The translations under genes and the position numbers were made by a program. The notes under the pieces were generated by a model. That model saw only the letters and a list, made by a program, of their open reading frames with translations. It was not told the origin of the DNA and did no database searches. Below are positions 18,398 to 27,317 of a DNA stretch of 64,000 nucleotides, in pieces; position 1 is the first letter of the stretch, and the number at the start of each line of letters is the position of its first letter. This stretch comes from Paenibacillus sonchi (GTDB taxonomy: Bacteria; Bacillota; Bacilli; Paenibacillales; Paenibacillaceae): NCBI RefSeq assembly GCF_016772475.1, contig NZ_CP068595.1, forward strand, positions 2,108,001-2,172,000, given 5' to 3'.

Positions 18398-21184
18398 TTG
18401 ACTACACAGAATTTAGGAGTTCCATTAGAGGGTTTTGCAGAATTCAGCCGGACTGTAGGTGCAGAAGGCGCGGTGCTGCTGAGCAATGAAGGTCAGGTGC
18501 TTCCGCTGCGGAACGGGGAGACCGTTTCGGTGTTTGGCAGAACCCAGGTGAATTATTATCGCAGCGGCACAGGTTCGGGCGGGAGTGTGCATGTCTCCTA
18601 CACAACCAACCTGCTGGATGGGCTGCGAAGCAAAAAGAACCTTGCTGTCAACGAAGAGCTGGCGGCGGTTTATGAGAAGTGGATTGAGCACAATCCTTTT
18701 GACAACGGCGGCGGAGCCTGGGCGGCAGAGCCGTGGCACCAGAAGGAAATGCCTCTGACCGATGAGCTGGTAGCCCAGGCCAGAAGCAAGTCGGATAAGG
18801 CGATTATTATCATCGGACGCACAGCAGGGGAAGATCAGGATAATGCCGATGCGCCGGGAAGCTACCAGTTAACCGCGGACGAGCAGACGATGCTGAAGCA
18901 GGTAACGGCTTATTTTGAGCAGACCATCGTCGTGCTGAATGTGTCGAATATTATGGATATGAGCTGGCTGAACGATACCAGCTATGCGCATCCTATTCCT
19001 TGTGTGCTTTATTCCTGGCACGGCGGGATGGAGGGGGGCAATGCCATTGCCGACGTGCTGTCCGGAGAAGTGACGCCAAGCGGTAAATTAACCGATACCA
19101 TCGCGTATTCCATCAACGATTATCCTTCAACTGCAAATTACGGCAATGAGTTCAAAAACTTTTATCAGGAAGATATCTATGTGGGCTACCGTTATTTTGA
19201 AACCTTCTGTCCGGAAAAAGTTCACTTCGAGTTCGGCTACGGGATATCTTATACCACCTTCCATATCGAGCCGGAAGAAGCCAGGCTGGTCAGCCGGGAC
19301 GGTAAAAAATATGCTGAAATCGCGGTGAACGTAACCAATACAGGAACCGTTTATGCCGGAAAAGAGGTTGTCCAGGTCTATTACGAAGCACCGCAAGGCA
19401 AGCTGGGACAACCGGCCAAAGTGCTGGCGGCATTCGGCAAAACGGGGGTCCTCCAGCCGGGCGGGTCGCAGCGCCTCCTTGTGAGCTTCCCGGTTCATTC
19501 GATGGCCTCTTATGATGACGCCGGTGTGACCGGGCATCCTTCTGCTTATGTGCTGGAAGCGGGGACCTACCGTATTTATGCGGGAAGCAGCATCAAGAAG
19601 TTGGTTGAAGTGCAGGTAGAAGGACACAAAGGTTATGTGCTGGAAGCTCTGGAGGTAGTCGAACAGCTGCAGGAAGCGCTGGCGCCAACCGAAAGCTTTA
19701 CGCGGATGAAGCCGGGCGCCCGGAAGGAAGACGGTTCCTATGAACTGCTCTATGTTGACGTACCGACGCGCAAGGTTTCGCTGAAAGAGCGGATTGAGCA
19801 GAATCTGCCCGCAACGCTTGAACAGACCGGCAATCAAGGCTATACCTTAAGAGATGTGCATGATGGAAAAGTAGACATGACTACCTTCATCGCCCAACTG
19901 AGCGACCAGGACCTGGCAGTCATTGTCAGAGGGGAAGGGATGAGCAGTCCGCTGGTTACACCGGGGACGGCTTCCGCTTTTGGCGGAGTCAGCGACCAAT
20001 TATTCAACTACGGCATTCCGGTAGCTTGTACGGCAGACGGCCCTTCCGGGATTCGGATGGACAGCGGACACAAGGCGACTCAGGTTCCAATCGGAACACT
20101 GCTTGCAGCCACCTGGAATGCAGAGCTGGTTGAAGAGCTGTATGTCATGGAAGGCCGGGAACTGGTCAGAAACGGTGTAGACACTTTGCTCGGACCGGGA
20201 CTGAATATCCGCCGCAGTCCGCTTAATGGACGTAACTTTGAGTATTTTTCGGAGGACCCGCTGATTTCCGGAGTATTTGCAGCAGCGTGCACGCGCGGGA
20301 TTATGAAAGGCGGCTCGAATGCCACCCTCAAGCACTTTGCCTGCAACAACCAGGAGAAGCACCGCAGCAAGGTGGATGCTATCGTATCTGAACGGGCTGT
20401 CCGTGAGATTTATCTGAAGGGCTTTGAGATTGCGGTAAAAGAGGGCGGCGCGAACTCGGTCATGACCTCCTATAATCCGGTTAACGGGCATTGGGCTGCT
20501 TCGAACTATGATCTGAACACTACAATTCTTCGCGGCGAATGGGGTTTTCAGGGTATTGTGATGACCGACTGGTGGGCCATCATGAATGATGTTGTGGATG
20601 GAGGTCCCGCAGACCGCAAGAATACGAACTGGATGGTCCGTGCGCAAAATGACCTGTACATGGTTGTAAGCAACTATGGCTCCGAAGTCAACGCCTATGA
20701 TGACAATACCCTGGACTCGCTGGATAATGGCACGCTGACCCGGGGCGAACTTCAGCGCTCTGCCATGAATATCTGCCGGTTCATCATGAATGCGCCGGTA
20801 TTCTCAAGACCGCATGTGAGCGAGGAGACCGTCGAGAGCTTCAAGGCGAATCCCGCCCTTTCGGCTGAGCAGGCACAGTCGCTGGCCCAGAATGCACAGG
20901 TGAAGCCTGATGCAGCTGGATCGACCGTTATCAGAGTGGAACAAGCGGGTGAGTACCGGATTATCGTGGGCATCATGAGCACTGAAACGGAATTGGCACA
21001 AAGTGCATGCAATGTGACCTTGAACGGTCAGATGCTGGCCACTATTCAGACGAACGGTACGGACGGCAGATGGATCAGACAGAAGCTGGTGAAGGTTCGG
21101 CTGGAAGCCGGCCTGTATGAAATGAAACTGGATTTCGTTAAGCCGGGCCTGCAGATGGACTGGATTGAATTCAAATTATTGTAG
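18398..21184 (+). CDS. GH3 beta-glucosidase with permuted domain order
   Basis: This 928-residue glycoside hydrolase of family 3 should release glucose from beta-linked oligosaccharides. The usual order is reversed. The alpha/beta sandwich domain comes first (about residues 10-300, acid/base Glu145 in GRTAGEDQDN), then a fibronectin-III-like domain (about 300-410). The barrel domain is last (about 510-820) with the nucleophile Asp724 in GIVMTDWWA and substrate motifs such as ADGPSGIRMD. Permuted GH3 enzymes of this kind are known from rumen bacteria. The last 75 residues form a CBM6-like beta-sandwich. There is no signal peptide, so the enzyme is cytoplasmic and would act on imported sugars. 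It ends in a strong terminator. Confidence 0.95.
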   Translation: MTTQNLGVPLEGFAEFSRTVGAEGAVLLSNEGQVLPLRNGETVSVFGRTQVNYYRSGTGSGGSVHVSYTTNLLDGLRSKKNLAVNEELAAVYEKWIEHNPFDNGGGAWAAEPWHQKEMPLTDELVAQARSKSDKAIIIIGRTAGEDQDNADAPGSYQLTADEQTMLKQVTAYFEQTIVVLNVSNIMDMSWLNDTSYAHPIPCVLYSWHGGMEGGNAIADVLSGEVTPSGKLTDTIAYSINDYPSTANYGNEFKNFYQEDIYVGYRYFETFCPEKVHFEFGYGISYTTFHIEPEEARLVSRDGKKYAEIAVNVTNTGTVYAGKEVVQVYYEAPQGKLGQPAKVLAAFGKTGVLQPGGSQRLLVSFPVHSMASYDDAGVTGHPSAYVLEAGTYRIYAGSSIKKLVEVQVEGHKGYVLEALEVVEQLQEALAPTESFTRMKPGARKEDGSYELLYVDVPTRKVSLKERIEQNLPATLEQTGNQGYTLRDVHDGKVDMTTFIAQLSDQDLAVIVRGEGMSSPLVTPGTASAFGGVSDQLFNYGIPVACTADGPSGIRMDSGHKATQVPIGTLLAATWNAELVEELYVMEGRELVRNGVDTLLGPGLNIRRSPLNGRNFEYFSEDPLISGVFAAACTRGIMKGGSNATLKHFACNNQEKHRSKVDAIVSERAVREIYLKGFEIAVKEGGANSVMTSYNPVNGHWAASNYDLNTTILRGEWGFQGIVMTDWWAIMNDVVDGGPADRKNTNWMVRAQNDLYMVVSNYGSEVNAYDDNTLDSLDNGTLTRGELQRSAMNICRFIMNAPVFSRPHVSEETVESFKANPALSAEQAQSLAQNAQVKPDAAGSTVIRVEQAGEYRIIVGIMSTETELAQSACNVTLNGQMLATIQTNGTDGRWIRQKLVKVRLEAGLYEMKLDFVKPGLQMDWIEFKLL

Positions 21185-21230
21185 TGCAAGTGCAGCAGCA
21201 TATTCAAGAGTTAAGTTAATCAGCATGGAT

Positions 21231-21273
21231 AAAAAGACGGCCTCGCTTTTACAGCGAGGTCGTCTTTATTTTT
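21231..21273 (+). terminator. Rho-independent terminator after the GH3 gene
   Basis: AAAGACGGCCTCGCT pairs with AGCGAGG and CGTCTTT, followed by ATTTTT. It lies 50 bp after the GH3 stop codon and shows that the next gene starts downstream of it. Confidence 0.88.
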
Positions 21274-21386
21274 GGAGCCGGAGGGATTTGGAGATATTTG
21301 TCGAATTAGCTAGGTATAGCTTGCATGTGAAGGAGGTGAATCCCGGTGCCGCTGGTGAATTCTCCGGCAGGCATACGGGAGAGGCA

Positions 21387-22031
21387 ATGTGGAACTGGCT
21401 GAGAACATCCAAAGCATCGGTGGCCAAGCAGGAGAGTGTGGACCAGCATGCAGAGACGCCGGCAGAAACCTTCGGTCCCCAAATCATTATCATAACCGGA
21501 ACAAGCGGTGCAGGGCGGAAGCGCACGGCCAAACAGCTTAGTACCGCTCTTGGAATCCCTTATGTCATCCCCTATACTACGCGTGCGATTCGTTCTCAAG
21601 AGCGGGACGGGGAGCATTATCATTTCATCTCTGAGGGTGACTTCCAGGCAATGGCCGATAAGCATGCGTTCATCCAGTCCGTCCATTTGGAGCGGGGGCG
21701 CTATGGCATTGCAGAACTTGAGCTCGTGAAAGGGCTTGAACAGCATAATGCTGTCATTATTGTGGTGAATCATGAAGGCGTCCGGGCATTCCGGGAAAAA
21801 TACGGTGAGAATGCCTTGCGGGTTTTTATATACGTGACGAAGAAGGATATCCAGCTGCGGCTGGAACGGGAAGCAGCTCCGTTTGACCTGATAGATGAAT
21901 ACTTGGGAAATTATACGGAGCAAGTAGTCTATAAAAGGGAATCGGAGTTTTTAATTCAAAATATGGACCCGGAAGTCACGGTCCAGAGAATCAAGGAGTT
22001 TGTGGAAGCGAGAATATCGAGGCAGACGTAG
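21387..22031 (+). CDS. Guanylate-kinase-like protein
   Basis: The protein has a P-loop of the guanylate kinase fold (GTSGAGRKRTAK). It also has the GMP-binding signature in order: YTTRAIRSQERDGEHYHF, then FIQS and GRYGI. It resembles Gmk but the P-loop carries Arg-Lys-Arg in place of the simple Gly-Lys-Ser/Thr end. It is probably a paralogue, since an essential Gmk usually sits near rpoZ. The frame is open further upstream but includes the GH3 terminator, so I start at ATG 21387. Starts at GTG 21327 or 21336 are possible. A strong AGGAGGTGA at 21331 would serve an out-of-frame 18-codon frame that ends just after this ATG. Confidence 0.75.
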   Translation: MWNWLRTSKASVAKQESVDQHAETPAETFGPQIIIITGTSGAGRKRTAKQLSTALGIPYVIPYTTRAIRSQERDGEHYHFISEGDFQAMADKHAFIQSVHLERGRYGIAELELVKGLEQHNAVIIVVNHEGVRAFREKYGENALRVFIYVTKKDIQLRLEREAAPFDLIDEYLGNYTEQVVYKRESEFLIQNMDPEVTVQRIKEFVEARISRQT

Positions 22032-22054
22032 AGTGCTGCTACCATATATAGGCT

Positions 22055-22093
22055 GGCAAGAAGGCACCTTAAGGAGGTGTCTTCTTGCCGTTT
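22055..22093 (+). terminator. Terminator-like hairpin after the guanylate kinase gene
   Basis: GGCAAGAAGGCACCTT pairs with AGGTGTCTTCTTGCC. The following T-run is weak (GTTTATGG). Confidence 0.65.
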
Positions 22094-22214
22094 ATGGAGT
22101 GGCCGGAGAGAAAAGCTATGTTTAGAGCGGGAACAACCCGGTTACATTACAAGGAGTAGGGGCACCCTAGACGGAACCAATTCAACATTTTAATTCAAGA
22201 GGAGGAAACATAAG

Positions 22215-23111
22215 ATGACTGACCAATACAAGATGCAGGACCCGGTCAAGCAGTACACAAAGGCTGGCCCGGAATTTGAGCAGCAGCAGAACCCTCCGGG
22301 CCTTGAACAGGAAATGAACCCGCTGCCGGATGCGGGACAGGATACGTACCGCGGAACCGGGCGTCTTGCCGGACGCAAGGCGATTGTTACCGGAGCGGAC
22401 AGCGGAATTGGCCGCGCGGTGGCGGTTGCTTTTGCCCGGGAAGGTGCGGATGTGGTTCTCTCTTATATGCCTGAGGAAGAGAAGGATGCTCAGGAAGTGA
22501 TTAAGCTAGTTCAGGAAGCTGGCCGCACCGCAGTCGCCGTGCCGGGTGATCTGAAGGATGAGAAATACAGTGAACAGCTCGTGGCTGCCGCTGTGGAGAA
22601 GCTGGGAGGCATTGATATTCTGGCGAATATTGCAGGCATGCAGCAGTTTGTCCCGGAGATTGCCGACCTTACCACAGAGCAGTTCGATGCCACATTCAAA
22701 ACCAATGTCTACGGACTGTTCTGGCTGTGCAAAGCGGCGCTTAAGCATATGAAGCCGGGCAGCACGATTATCAACACCTCTTCGATTCAGGCTTATGAGC
22801 CTTCACCGATTCTGCTGGATTACGCGACAACAAAAGCTGCGATCAATACGTTCAGCAAGTCTCTCGCGCAGCAGGTTGCCGGCAAGGGTATCCGGGTCAA
22901 CGTTGTAGCCCCTGGCCCGGTATGGACGCCGCTCCAGGTATCCGGCGGACAACCGGCGGAGGTGCTGAAGGACTTCGGAGCCAAGACCCCGCTTGGCCGC
23001 CCGGGCCAGCCGGCCGAAATGGCTCCGGCCTATGTGTTCCTGGCCAGCCAAGAGTCGAGCTACATCAGCGGTGAAACGCTAAATGCCAACGGCGGCATGC
23101 CAACGCCATAA
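22215..23111 (+). CDS. Short-chain dehydrogenase, YhdF/GspA39 type
   Basis: This 298-residue SDR oxidoreductase carries the N-terminal extension found in the YhdF/YhxC/general stress protein 39 group. It has the NAD(P)-binding TGADSGIGRA, the NIAG motif, catalytic Ser in NTSSIQAY, and Tyr/Lys in YATTK. The group is often induced by general stress, and its substrates are ill-defined aldehydes or alcohols. It has a good ribosome site (AGAGGAGG) and its own terminator, so it is monocistronic. Confidence 0.93.
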   Translation: MTDQYKMQDPVKQYTKAGPEFEQQQNPPGLEQEMNPLPDAGQDTYRGTGRLAGRKAIVTGADSGIGRAVAVAFAREGADVVLSYMPEEEKDAQEVIKLVQEAGRTAVAVPGDLKDEKYSEQLVAAAVEKLGGIDILANIAGMQQFVPEIADLTTEQFDATFKTNVYGLFWLCKAALKHMKPGSTIINTSSIQAYEPSPILLDYATTKAAINTFSKSLAQQVAGKGIRVNVVAPGPVWTPLQVSGGQPAEVLKDFGAKTPLGRPGQPAEMAPAYVFLASQESSYISGETLNANGGMPTP

Positions 23112-23200
23112 ACGTTGGCTCCGAACGACGGGCAGGGCGGCTCCGGCCTGTATTAGGCTGGATGCACCCATCTGCCGACAACGTGAATAGTGTGTGTGTA

Positions 23201-23230
23201 GACCGCCCCTTGAAGAGGGGCGGTCTTTTT
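23201..23230 (+). terminator. Rho-independent terminator after the SDR gene
   Basis: GACCGCCCCT pairs with AGGGGCGGTC around a TGAAG-type loop and is followed by TTTTT. Confidence 0.9.
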
Positions 23231-23335
23231 AGGGGAAGGGCCGTGTGGAGAGTCACTCGACCCTAGCCGCATACCCTCCCGTTCAGCCGAATAAATTGTA
23301 ATAGGGTCATTCAAGGATTCGGAGAGGGTGGTACT

Positions 23336-24619
23336 ATGCAAATTCATGTTGTGCAAGCAGGCCAATCGCTGTACGGCATCGCACAGGCCTATGGGGTAAC
23401 CGCAGATGAGATTAGTGAAGCGAATCAACTGTCCGCACCCGGCATGCTGGTGGTTGGACAAACGCTGGTGATTCCTATAACAGGTATGTATTACTGGGTG
23501 CAGCCAGGGGACAGCTTCTATACTATCGCACGCAGGTTTGGTGTAGGCATGAGTGATTTGGCTGCAAGCAATCAGTTGTCGTTGAATCAGCCACTGCAGA
23601 TAGGGCTTCGCTTATATATTCCGCCTGGGCCGAAGCGGAAGGCCGAAATCAACGCCTACATAGAGCCAAGAGGGGAAGTGTCCCAGAGCCTGCAGAATGC
23701 TGCCGCAGAAGCTGCCCCACATCTCACCTATCTGGCTCCCTTCAGCTTCCGGGTGCAGCGGGACGGCTCTCTTGAGGCGCCGCCCCTAGATGATCTGGTC
23801 TCGACTGCCGCACAACACCGGGTAACTTTGATGATGGTCGTGACTAATCTGGAGAATGCCCAGTTCAGCTCCGAACTGGGGCGGATTATTTTAAATGACC
23901 AGGCTGTTCAGAACCGTTTGCTGGAAAACATCATCAGCACCGCGAAGGAGCTGGGCTTCCGGGACATCCACTTTGACTTTGAATTTCTCCGTCCGGAGGA
24001 CCGCGAGGCGTACAATGCTTTTCTGCGCAAAGCAGCGGGCCGGATTCATCAGGAGGGGTTCCTGCTGTCAACTGCTCTGGCTCCTAAGACCAGCAGAACC
24101 CAGACAGGTGCCTGGTACACTGCCCATGATTATAAGGTGCATGGCGAGGTTGCAGATTTTGTGATCATTATGACGTATGAGTGGGGGTATAGCGGAGGGC
24201 CGCCGATGCCGGTCTCGCCGATCGGACCTGTACGCAGGGTACTGGAATATGCCTTGAGTGAAATGCCGGGCTCCAAAATCATGATGGGGCAGAACCTCTA
24301 CGGCTATGACTGGACGTTGCCTTATGTTGCCGGCGGACCCTATGCCAAGGCAATAAGTCCCCAGGCGGCGATTGATCTGGCCAGAACCAGGAACGCTGCG
24401 ATCCAGTACGACTATAAGGATCAGGCGCCGCATTTTGACTATACCGACGATGCCGGCAAGCCCCACAAGGTCTGGTTTGAGGATGCACGGTCGATTCAGG
24501 CCAAATTCACGCTGCTGAAGGAGCTGGGCCTCCGGGGAATCAGCTACTGGAAGCTGGGGCTTCCATTTCCGCAGAACTGGCTGCTGATTGAGGATAACTT
24601 TCAGGTGGTCAAAAGATAA
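23336..24619 (+). CDS. LysM-GH18 spore peptidoglycan hydrolase
   Basis: This 427-residue protein has two N-terminal LysM repeats (residues 2-48 and 52-97, starting HVVQAGQSLYGIAQAYGV). A GH18 catalytic domain covers about 105-425, with the active-site strand HFDFEFLRPED containing the DxxE-type acid. The design matches YaaH/SleL, N-acetylglucosaminidases of the spore cortex and coat, which are targeted by LysM without a signal peptide. Here too no signal peptide is seen. It supports the view that the host forms spores. It is a single gene followed by a terminator. Confidence 0.93.
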   Translation: MQIHVVQAGQSLYGIAQAYGVTADEISEANQLSAPGMLVVGQTLVIPITGMYYWVQPGDSFYTIARRFGVGMSDLAASNQLSLNQPLQIGLRLYIPPGPKRKAEINAYIEPRGEVSQSLQNAAAEAAPHLTYLAPFSFRVQRDGSLEAPPLDDLVSTAAQHRVTLMMVVTNLENAQFSSELGRIILNDQAVQNRLLENIISTAKELGFRDIHFDFEFLRPEDREAYNAFLRKAAGRIHQEGFLLSTALAPKTSRTQTGAWYTAHDYKVHGEVADFVIIMTYEWGYSGGPPMPVSPIGPVRRVLEYALSEMPGSKIMMGQNLYGYDWTLPYVAGGPYAKAISPQAAIDLARTRNAAIQYDYKDQAPHFDYTDDAGKPHKVWFEDARSIQAKFTLLKELGLRGISYWKLGLPFPQNWLLIEDNFQVVKR

Positions 24620-24650
24620 GCGGATCGGTCCATAGTTACAGACGCAGACC

Positions 24651-24677
24651 AAAAAGACACCTGCAGGGGTGTCTTTT
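24651..24677 (+). terminator. Rho-independent terminator after the LysM-GH18 gene
   Basis: AAAAAGACACC pairs with GGTGTCTTTT around a short loop. It lies between convergent genes and may work both ways. Confidence 0.85.
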
Positions 24678-24704
24678 GTGTTTTTGTTCATCTGGGCTAC
24701 AAGC

Positions 24705-25112
24705 TTATCCGCCGGTTCCCATAAGCCCCTTCAGACCGTTAAAAAAGGGCCGGATGGTTTTGATCATACCGTAGCCCATCTTCATCACCGGCATCGCCTT
24801 TTGGATAAATCCCAGGAAGCGCAAGCCGCCGCTAAGCCCCGACGCTATGCCTCCGCCTGCACCTGCTCCCGAACCTCCCAAGAGTGAGCCGAGAAGCGGC
24901 ATGAACGAGGAAACTTCAGCTTTCTGCTTACGGTTGGACGGTTTCCTGCCGGATTTCCGGGTTGTAGTTGTATAGGGTCTGGAGAGAATCAGCGCTTCCT
25001 TTTCCACCCCGGTGATATAACCTACATACGAACGTCCGTCATGAAGTGTAATGCAGACTGGCCGGCCCTTCAGCGCCTTGGCCCGCTTGCGGATCTTAGT
25101 TGGCTGTCCCAT
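24705..25112 (-). CDS. Hypothetical protein with Sm-like start and Gly-rich middle
   Basis: This 135-residue protein has a basic N-terminus followed by a short Sm-like stretch (CITLHDGRSYVGYITGV). Next come a basic linker, a glycine-rich hydrophobic centre (GGSGAGAGGGIASG) and a hydrophobic C-terminal half with FLGFIQKAMPVMKMG. The pattern recalls small spore-coat or coat-morphogenetic proteins of Bacilli, but I cannot assign it. It converges on the LysM-GH18 gene. Confidence 0.7.
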   Translation of the reverse strand: MGQPTKIRKRAKALKGRPVCITLHDGRSYVGYITGVEKEALILSRPYTTTTRKSGRKPSNRKQKAEVSSFMPLLGSLLGGSGAGAGGGIASGLSGGLRFLGFIQKAMPVMKMGYGMIKTIRPFFNGLKGLMGTGG

Positions 25113-25511
25113 TTGCTATTCACCTCGTTGTACTATTTACTCCTATATTACTCAGGGGATGAGGTGCGGTTTGTGCGAATGGGAAGATTTTTTAGGGAGG
25201 AATACCAGCGTCACTGTCACCAAGTGCAAGCATACGAGTTAGATTGAAAATTTGTTGATAACCTTGTTGTACTCGTTTTGTATGACTTGGGTAGGTTCAA
25301 TTCGGGCGTATTGTTGTTTGTGATTTAGATAACATAAAGTTAACCTTATTCATAAATAATGTTAATTTTATGTCATTCATCGCTTCAATTGCTCTGATAT
25401 AATTTCTGCTAGGTAGATGAAAGGGGTATATAGTGTTGAAAAAAATACTGAGGCAAAACTGATAAAAGCATCGGAAAATAAAGAAATTAATTCAGAGTAG
25501 GAGTGTGAGAT
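25113..25511. other. AT-rich gap marking a base-composition change
   Basis: No credible gene is visible in these 400 bp. Base composition shifts from GC-rich to strongly AT-rich near 25250, where the lipoprotein and lysozyme block begins. A GAGTGTGAGAT segment precedes the lipoprotein start. Confidence 0.5.
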
Positions 25512-26111
25512 ATGAAAAAAACAATATTGGCTTGTATTATGATAATGTTGATGTTAGCATCGGCTTGTGGAAATGTTGAAAAGACATCAAATCCCAATAC
25601 TTCTAGTGAGCCTAAACCTGAAACGGAAGAGTCTATTATTCCAAAAAACACATCCGAATATTGTGATACAGAAAGTATAAATTTGGATAGTGAAACTGAG
25701 AAATATTTCTATGGAACTTGGAAAGTTGAGAAGCTTTTAGGATTTGCAAATTCATATAATGATGCTTCTGAATATCCAACAGGGCAAAAATTTATTGGAG
25801 ATGAAATTATAATCAAAAAAGACTTTTTTTCATCAAAAGGACTTAAAAACTATAAGAAATATCAATATGAACTAAAAAATCCATTATATCAGATTACAGC
25901 GGCATGCTATAACTCTGACTCTTTTTATAGATTTTATAAAATAGATATCCCAGACTTAAAGATAAATGATGAAGTAAAGGCAATAGATATAAGTGACCCC
26001 TCTACAAAAATGAGCATACCTGTAAGTGTAGGTTTTTTTGTTGTTAATAACGATAGGCTTATCTTGTCATCAGAGGCAACTATCTTTGAGCTTAAAAAAA
26101 TTACTGATTAA
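25512..26111 (+). CDS. Hypothetical lipoprotein
   Basis: This 199-residue protein has a lipoprotein signal peptide ending in the lipobox LASAC at Cys19. A Ser/Thr/Pro-rich spacer and a compact domain of about 150 residues follow, containing FYGTWKVEKLLGF. The GTW motif recalls lipocalin-like or DUF-type secreted domains, but the family is not certain. It is AT-rich with a codon use unlike the 9.6-25 kb genes, suggesting acquisition. It faces the lysozyme gene and shares its terminator. Confidence 0.8.
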   Translation: MKKTILACIMIMLMLASACGNVEKTSNPNTSSEPKPETEESIIPKNTSEYCDTESINLDSETEKYFYGTWKVEKLLGFANSYNDASEYPTGQKFIGDEIIIKKDFFSSKGLKNYKKYQYELKNPLYQITAACYNSDSFYRFYKIDIPDLKINDEVKAIDISDPSTKMSIPVSVGFFVVNNDRLILSSEATIFELKKITD

Positions 26112-26152
26112 ATGAATGCGATTCTGAAAATGCTTGTGAATATAATTTTTTA

Positions 26153-26192
26153 AACAAGAAAGGTCAGCCTCTTTAGGCTGACCTTTCTTGTT
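26153..26192. terminator. Bidirectional terminator between lipoprotein and lysozyme genes
   Basis: AACAAGAAAGGTCAGCC pairs with GGCTGACCTTTCTTGTT around a short loop. A- and T-runs on both sides suit termination of both convergent genes. Confidence 0.9.
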
Positions 26193-26212
26193 TATGTCGT
26201 AAAACGATTAAA

Positions 26213-26806
26213 CTATAGTGTATATACTGGATATTTGTGAGTATACTTCATGCCTTTACAAAATAAAGTTGCTTCTTCATTTCTTCGTCTTTGTAGCTTT
26301 ATTTCATATGAAAATGCTTTGCTGACTAGTCTTGAACAAGCATCAATTTGACTTGCTGAAAGTGGACCACTAAAAGTTGGATATATATGCGGATTGGCAA
26401 GCATAGCTTTTACATCATTGGTTTCTAGCACCTTAGGACCTCCATTAAAAGTGAGTGAAACAAGTGCATCAAACTGAGATTGTGAAAATTTATGACCTGT
26501 AGGAGGTACTACTTTATTTACGGCCGCTACAGCCTCTGCAGTATCTTCAGCAAAAAAAGTCTTTGCCTTAGCCTGAGAAATTGGTGAAGTATAACCTAGA
26601 TTTAAAGAGCTTGATAGAGCATTAGCTTCTGCTTGGGTTAGAAGAGACGTTTTTGGATTACCTGATGTATTTTTAGTATATGTTTTAGTCCTTGTTATCA
26701 GATGCCCCCATCCAACTGTTGGATACCCAGCAGGATCTCCATAAAATTTCAAGGAAAATCCCTCATGCTTTTTGATAAGGGTTGATCCACCGGTTCCTAG
26801 ATTCAT
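26213..26806 (-). CDS. GH24 phage-type lysozyme
   Basis: This 197-residue enzyme hydrolyses the beta-1,4 bond of peptidoglycan. The T4-lysozyme catalytic residues are present with exact spacing: Glu15 in KKHEGF, Asp24 in YGDPAGY and Thr30 in PTVGWGH. I start at ATG 26806, which has AGGAG eight bases upstream; an in-frame GTG at 26815 is less likely. There is no signal peptide, so release would need a holin-like partner. Upstream on the same strand are a YvrJ-like membrane peptide and a split sigma factor. A promoter-like motif lies about 110 bp upstream, identical in key parts to one before the sigma gene. Confidence 0.92.
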   Translation of the reverse strand: MNLGTGGSTLIKKHEGFSLKFYGDPAGYPTVGWGHLITRTKTYTKNTSGNPKTSLLTQAEANALSSSLNLGYTSPISQAKAKTFFAEDTAEAVAAVNKVVPPTGHKFSQSQFDALVSLTFNGGPKVLETNDVKAMLANPHIYPTFSGPLSASQIDACSRLVSKAFSYEIKLQRRRNEEATLFCKGMKYTHKYPVYTL

Positions 26807-26912
26807 AATAATCACTCCTGAAATTATTTTTAGTAGAAGAACAATAAGGAGGAATCATAGCCAGAGCACCATCCCCAAGTTTTCTGCAATGCCGTATTGC
26901 CTTCACATATAT

Positions 26913-26954
26913 ATAAAGAGAGATGAGTCTCTTTATTTACAACCACTCTCCAAA
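26913..26954 (-). promoter_or_regulatory. Promoter-like motif upstream of lysozyme (copy A)
   Basis: On the minus strand TTTGGAGAGTGGTTGTAAA is followed after 9 bases by TCATCTCTCTTTAT. The same two boxes, 17 of 19 and 14 of 14 identical, occur before the sigma gene at 27753-27793. The pair therefore looks like a promoter recognised by the locally encoded sigma factor. Confidence 0.65.
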
Positions 26955-26956
26955 TT

Positions 26957-27154
26957 TTATTTCAATTCACTACTATCAAAAGTTTGTATCACCTCAATCA
27001 TTTTGACATAGAGTTCCTGTTTTAAATCATCCCGATGATCGGCGGGGACTTGTCGCAAGGAGGCTTTGATCTTTGGTGTGAAAGATTCTAGGATATGTAG
27101 TGTTGCCCCCTGATCGTGGTGTTGCTGTGCTTGTACTAAAAGTTCGGCCAACAT
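26957..27154 (-). CDS. RsoA-like sigma region-2 protein (HTH_16 type)
   Basis: This 65-residue protein resembles the small HTH_16/RsoA group, which matches only region 2 of sigma-70. The segment DDLKQELYVKMIEVIQTF is the clearest match to regions 2.1-2.2, which bind core polymerase and the -10 element. In Bacillus subtilis RsoA works with SigO, a region-4 protein, as a two-part sigma factor. Here the gene lies four bases after a YvrJ-like gene and two genes after a region-4 sigma protein. That repeats the known association and supports the call. The assignment is by motif and context, not by search. Confidence 0.7.
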   Translation of the reverse strand: MLAELLVQAQQHHDQGATLHILESFTPKIKASLRQVPADHRDDLKQELYVKMIEVIQTFDSSELK

Positions 27155-27158
27155 AAAA

Positions 27159-27317
27159 TCACCGCTTTACGTTTTTTTGTATTTCATTCTTCAAGCCATT
27201 AATGGCATCGCTTAGATCCGATATTTTTTTTTCAAAACGAATAAGTAGATACAAAGTAATTGCAATCGGGAAGCCTAAATTAGCAATAAAAGTAGCAATG
27301 TCACCCTCCGTCATCAT
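27159..27317 (-). CDS. yvrJ: YvrJ-family small membrane protein
   Basis: This 52-residue peptide has one membrane helix (GFPIAITLYLLIRF) after a short acidic start and an amphipathic basic C-terminal helix. It matches the YvrJ family and resembles the UviB/BhlA holin-like group in layout. Its start (ATGATG) follows the sigma gene stop without any gap, so it is translationally coupled. It could act as a holin for the nearby lysozyme or as a membrane regulator of the sigma pair; both are inferences. Confidence 0.78.
   Translation of the reverse strand: MMTEGDIATFIANLGFPIAITLYLLIRFEKKISDLSDAINGLKNEIQKNVKR

Noticed and set aside
19127..19837. A 236-codon minus-strand frame
   Set aside because: It is a shadow of the GH3 gene, without any recognisable domain.
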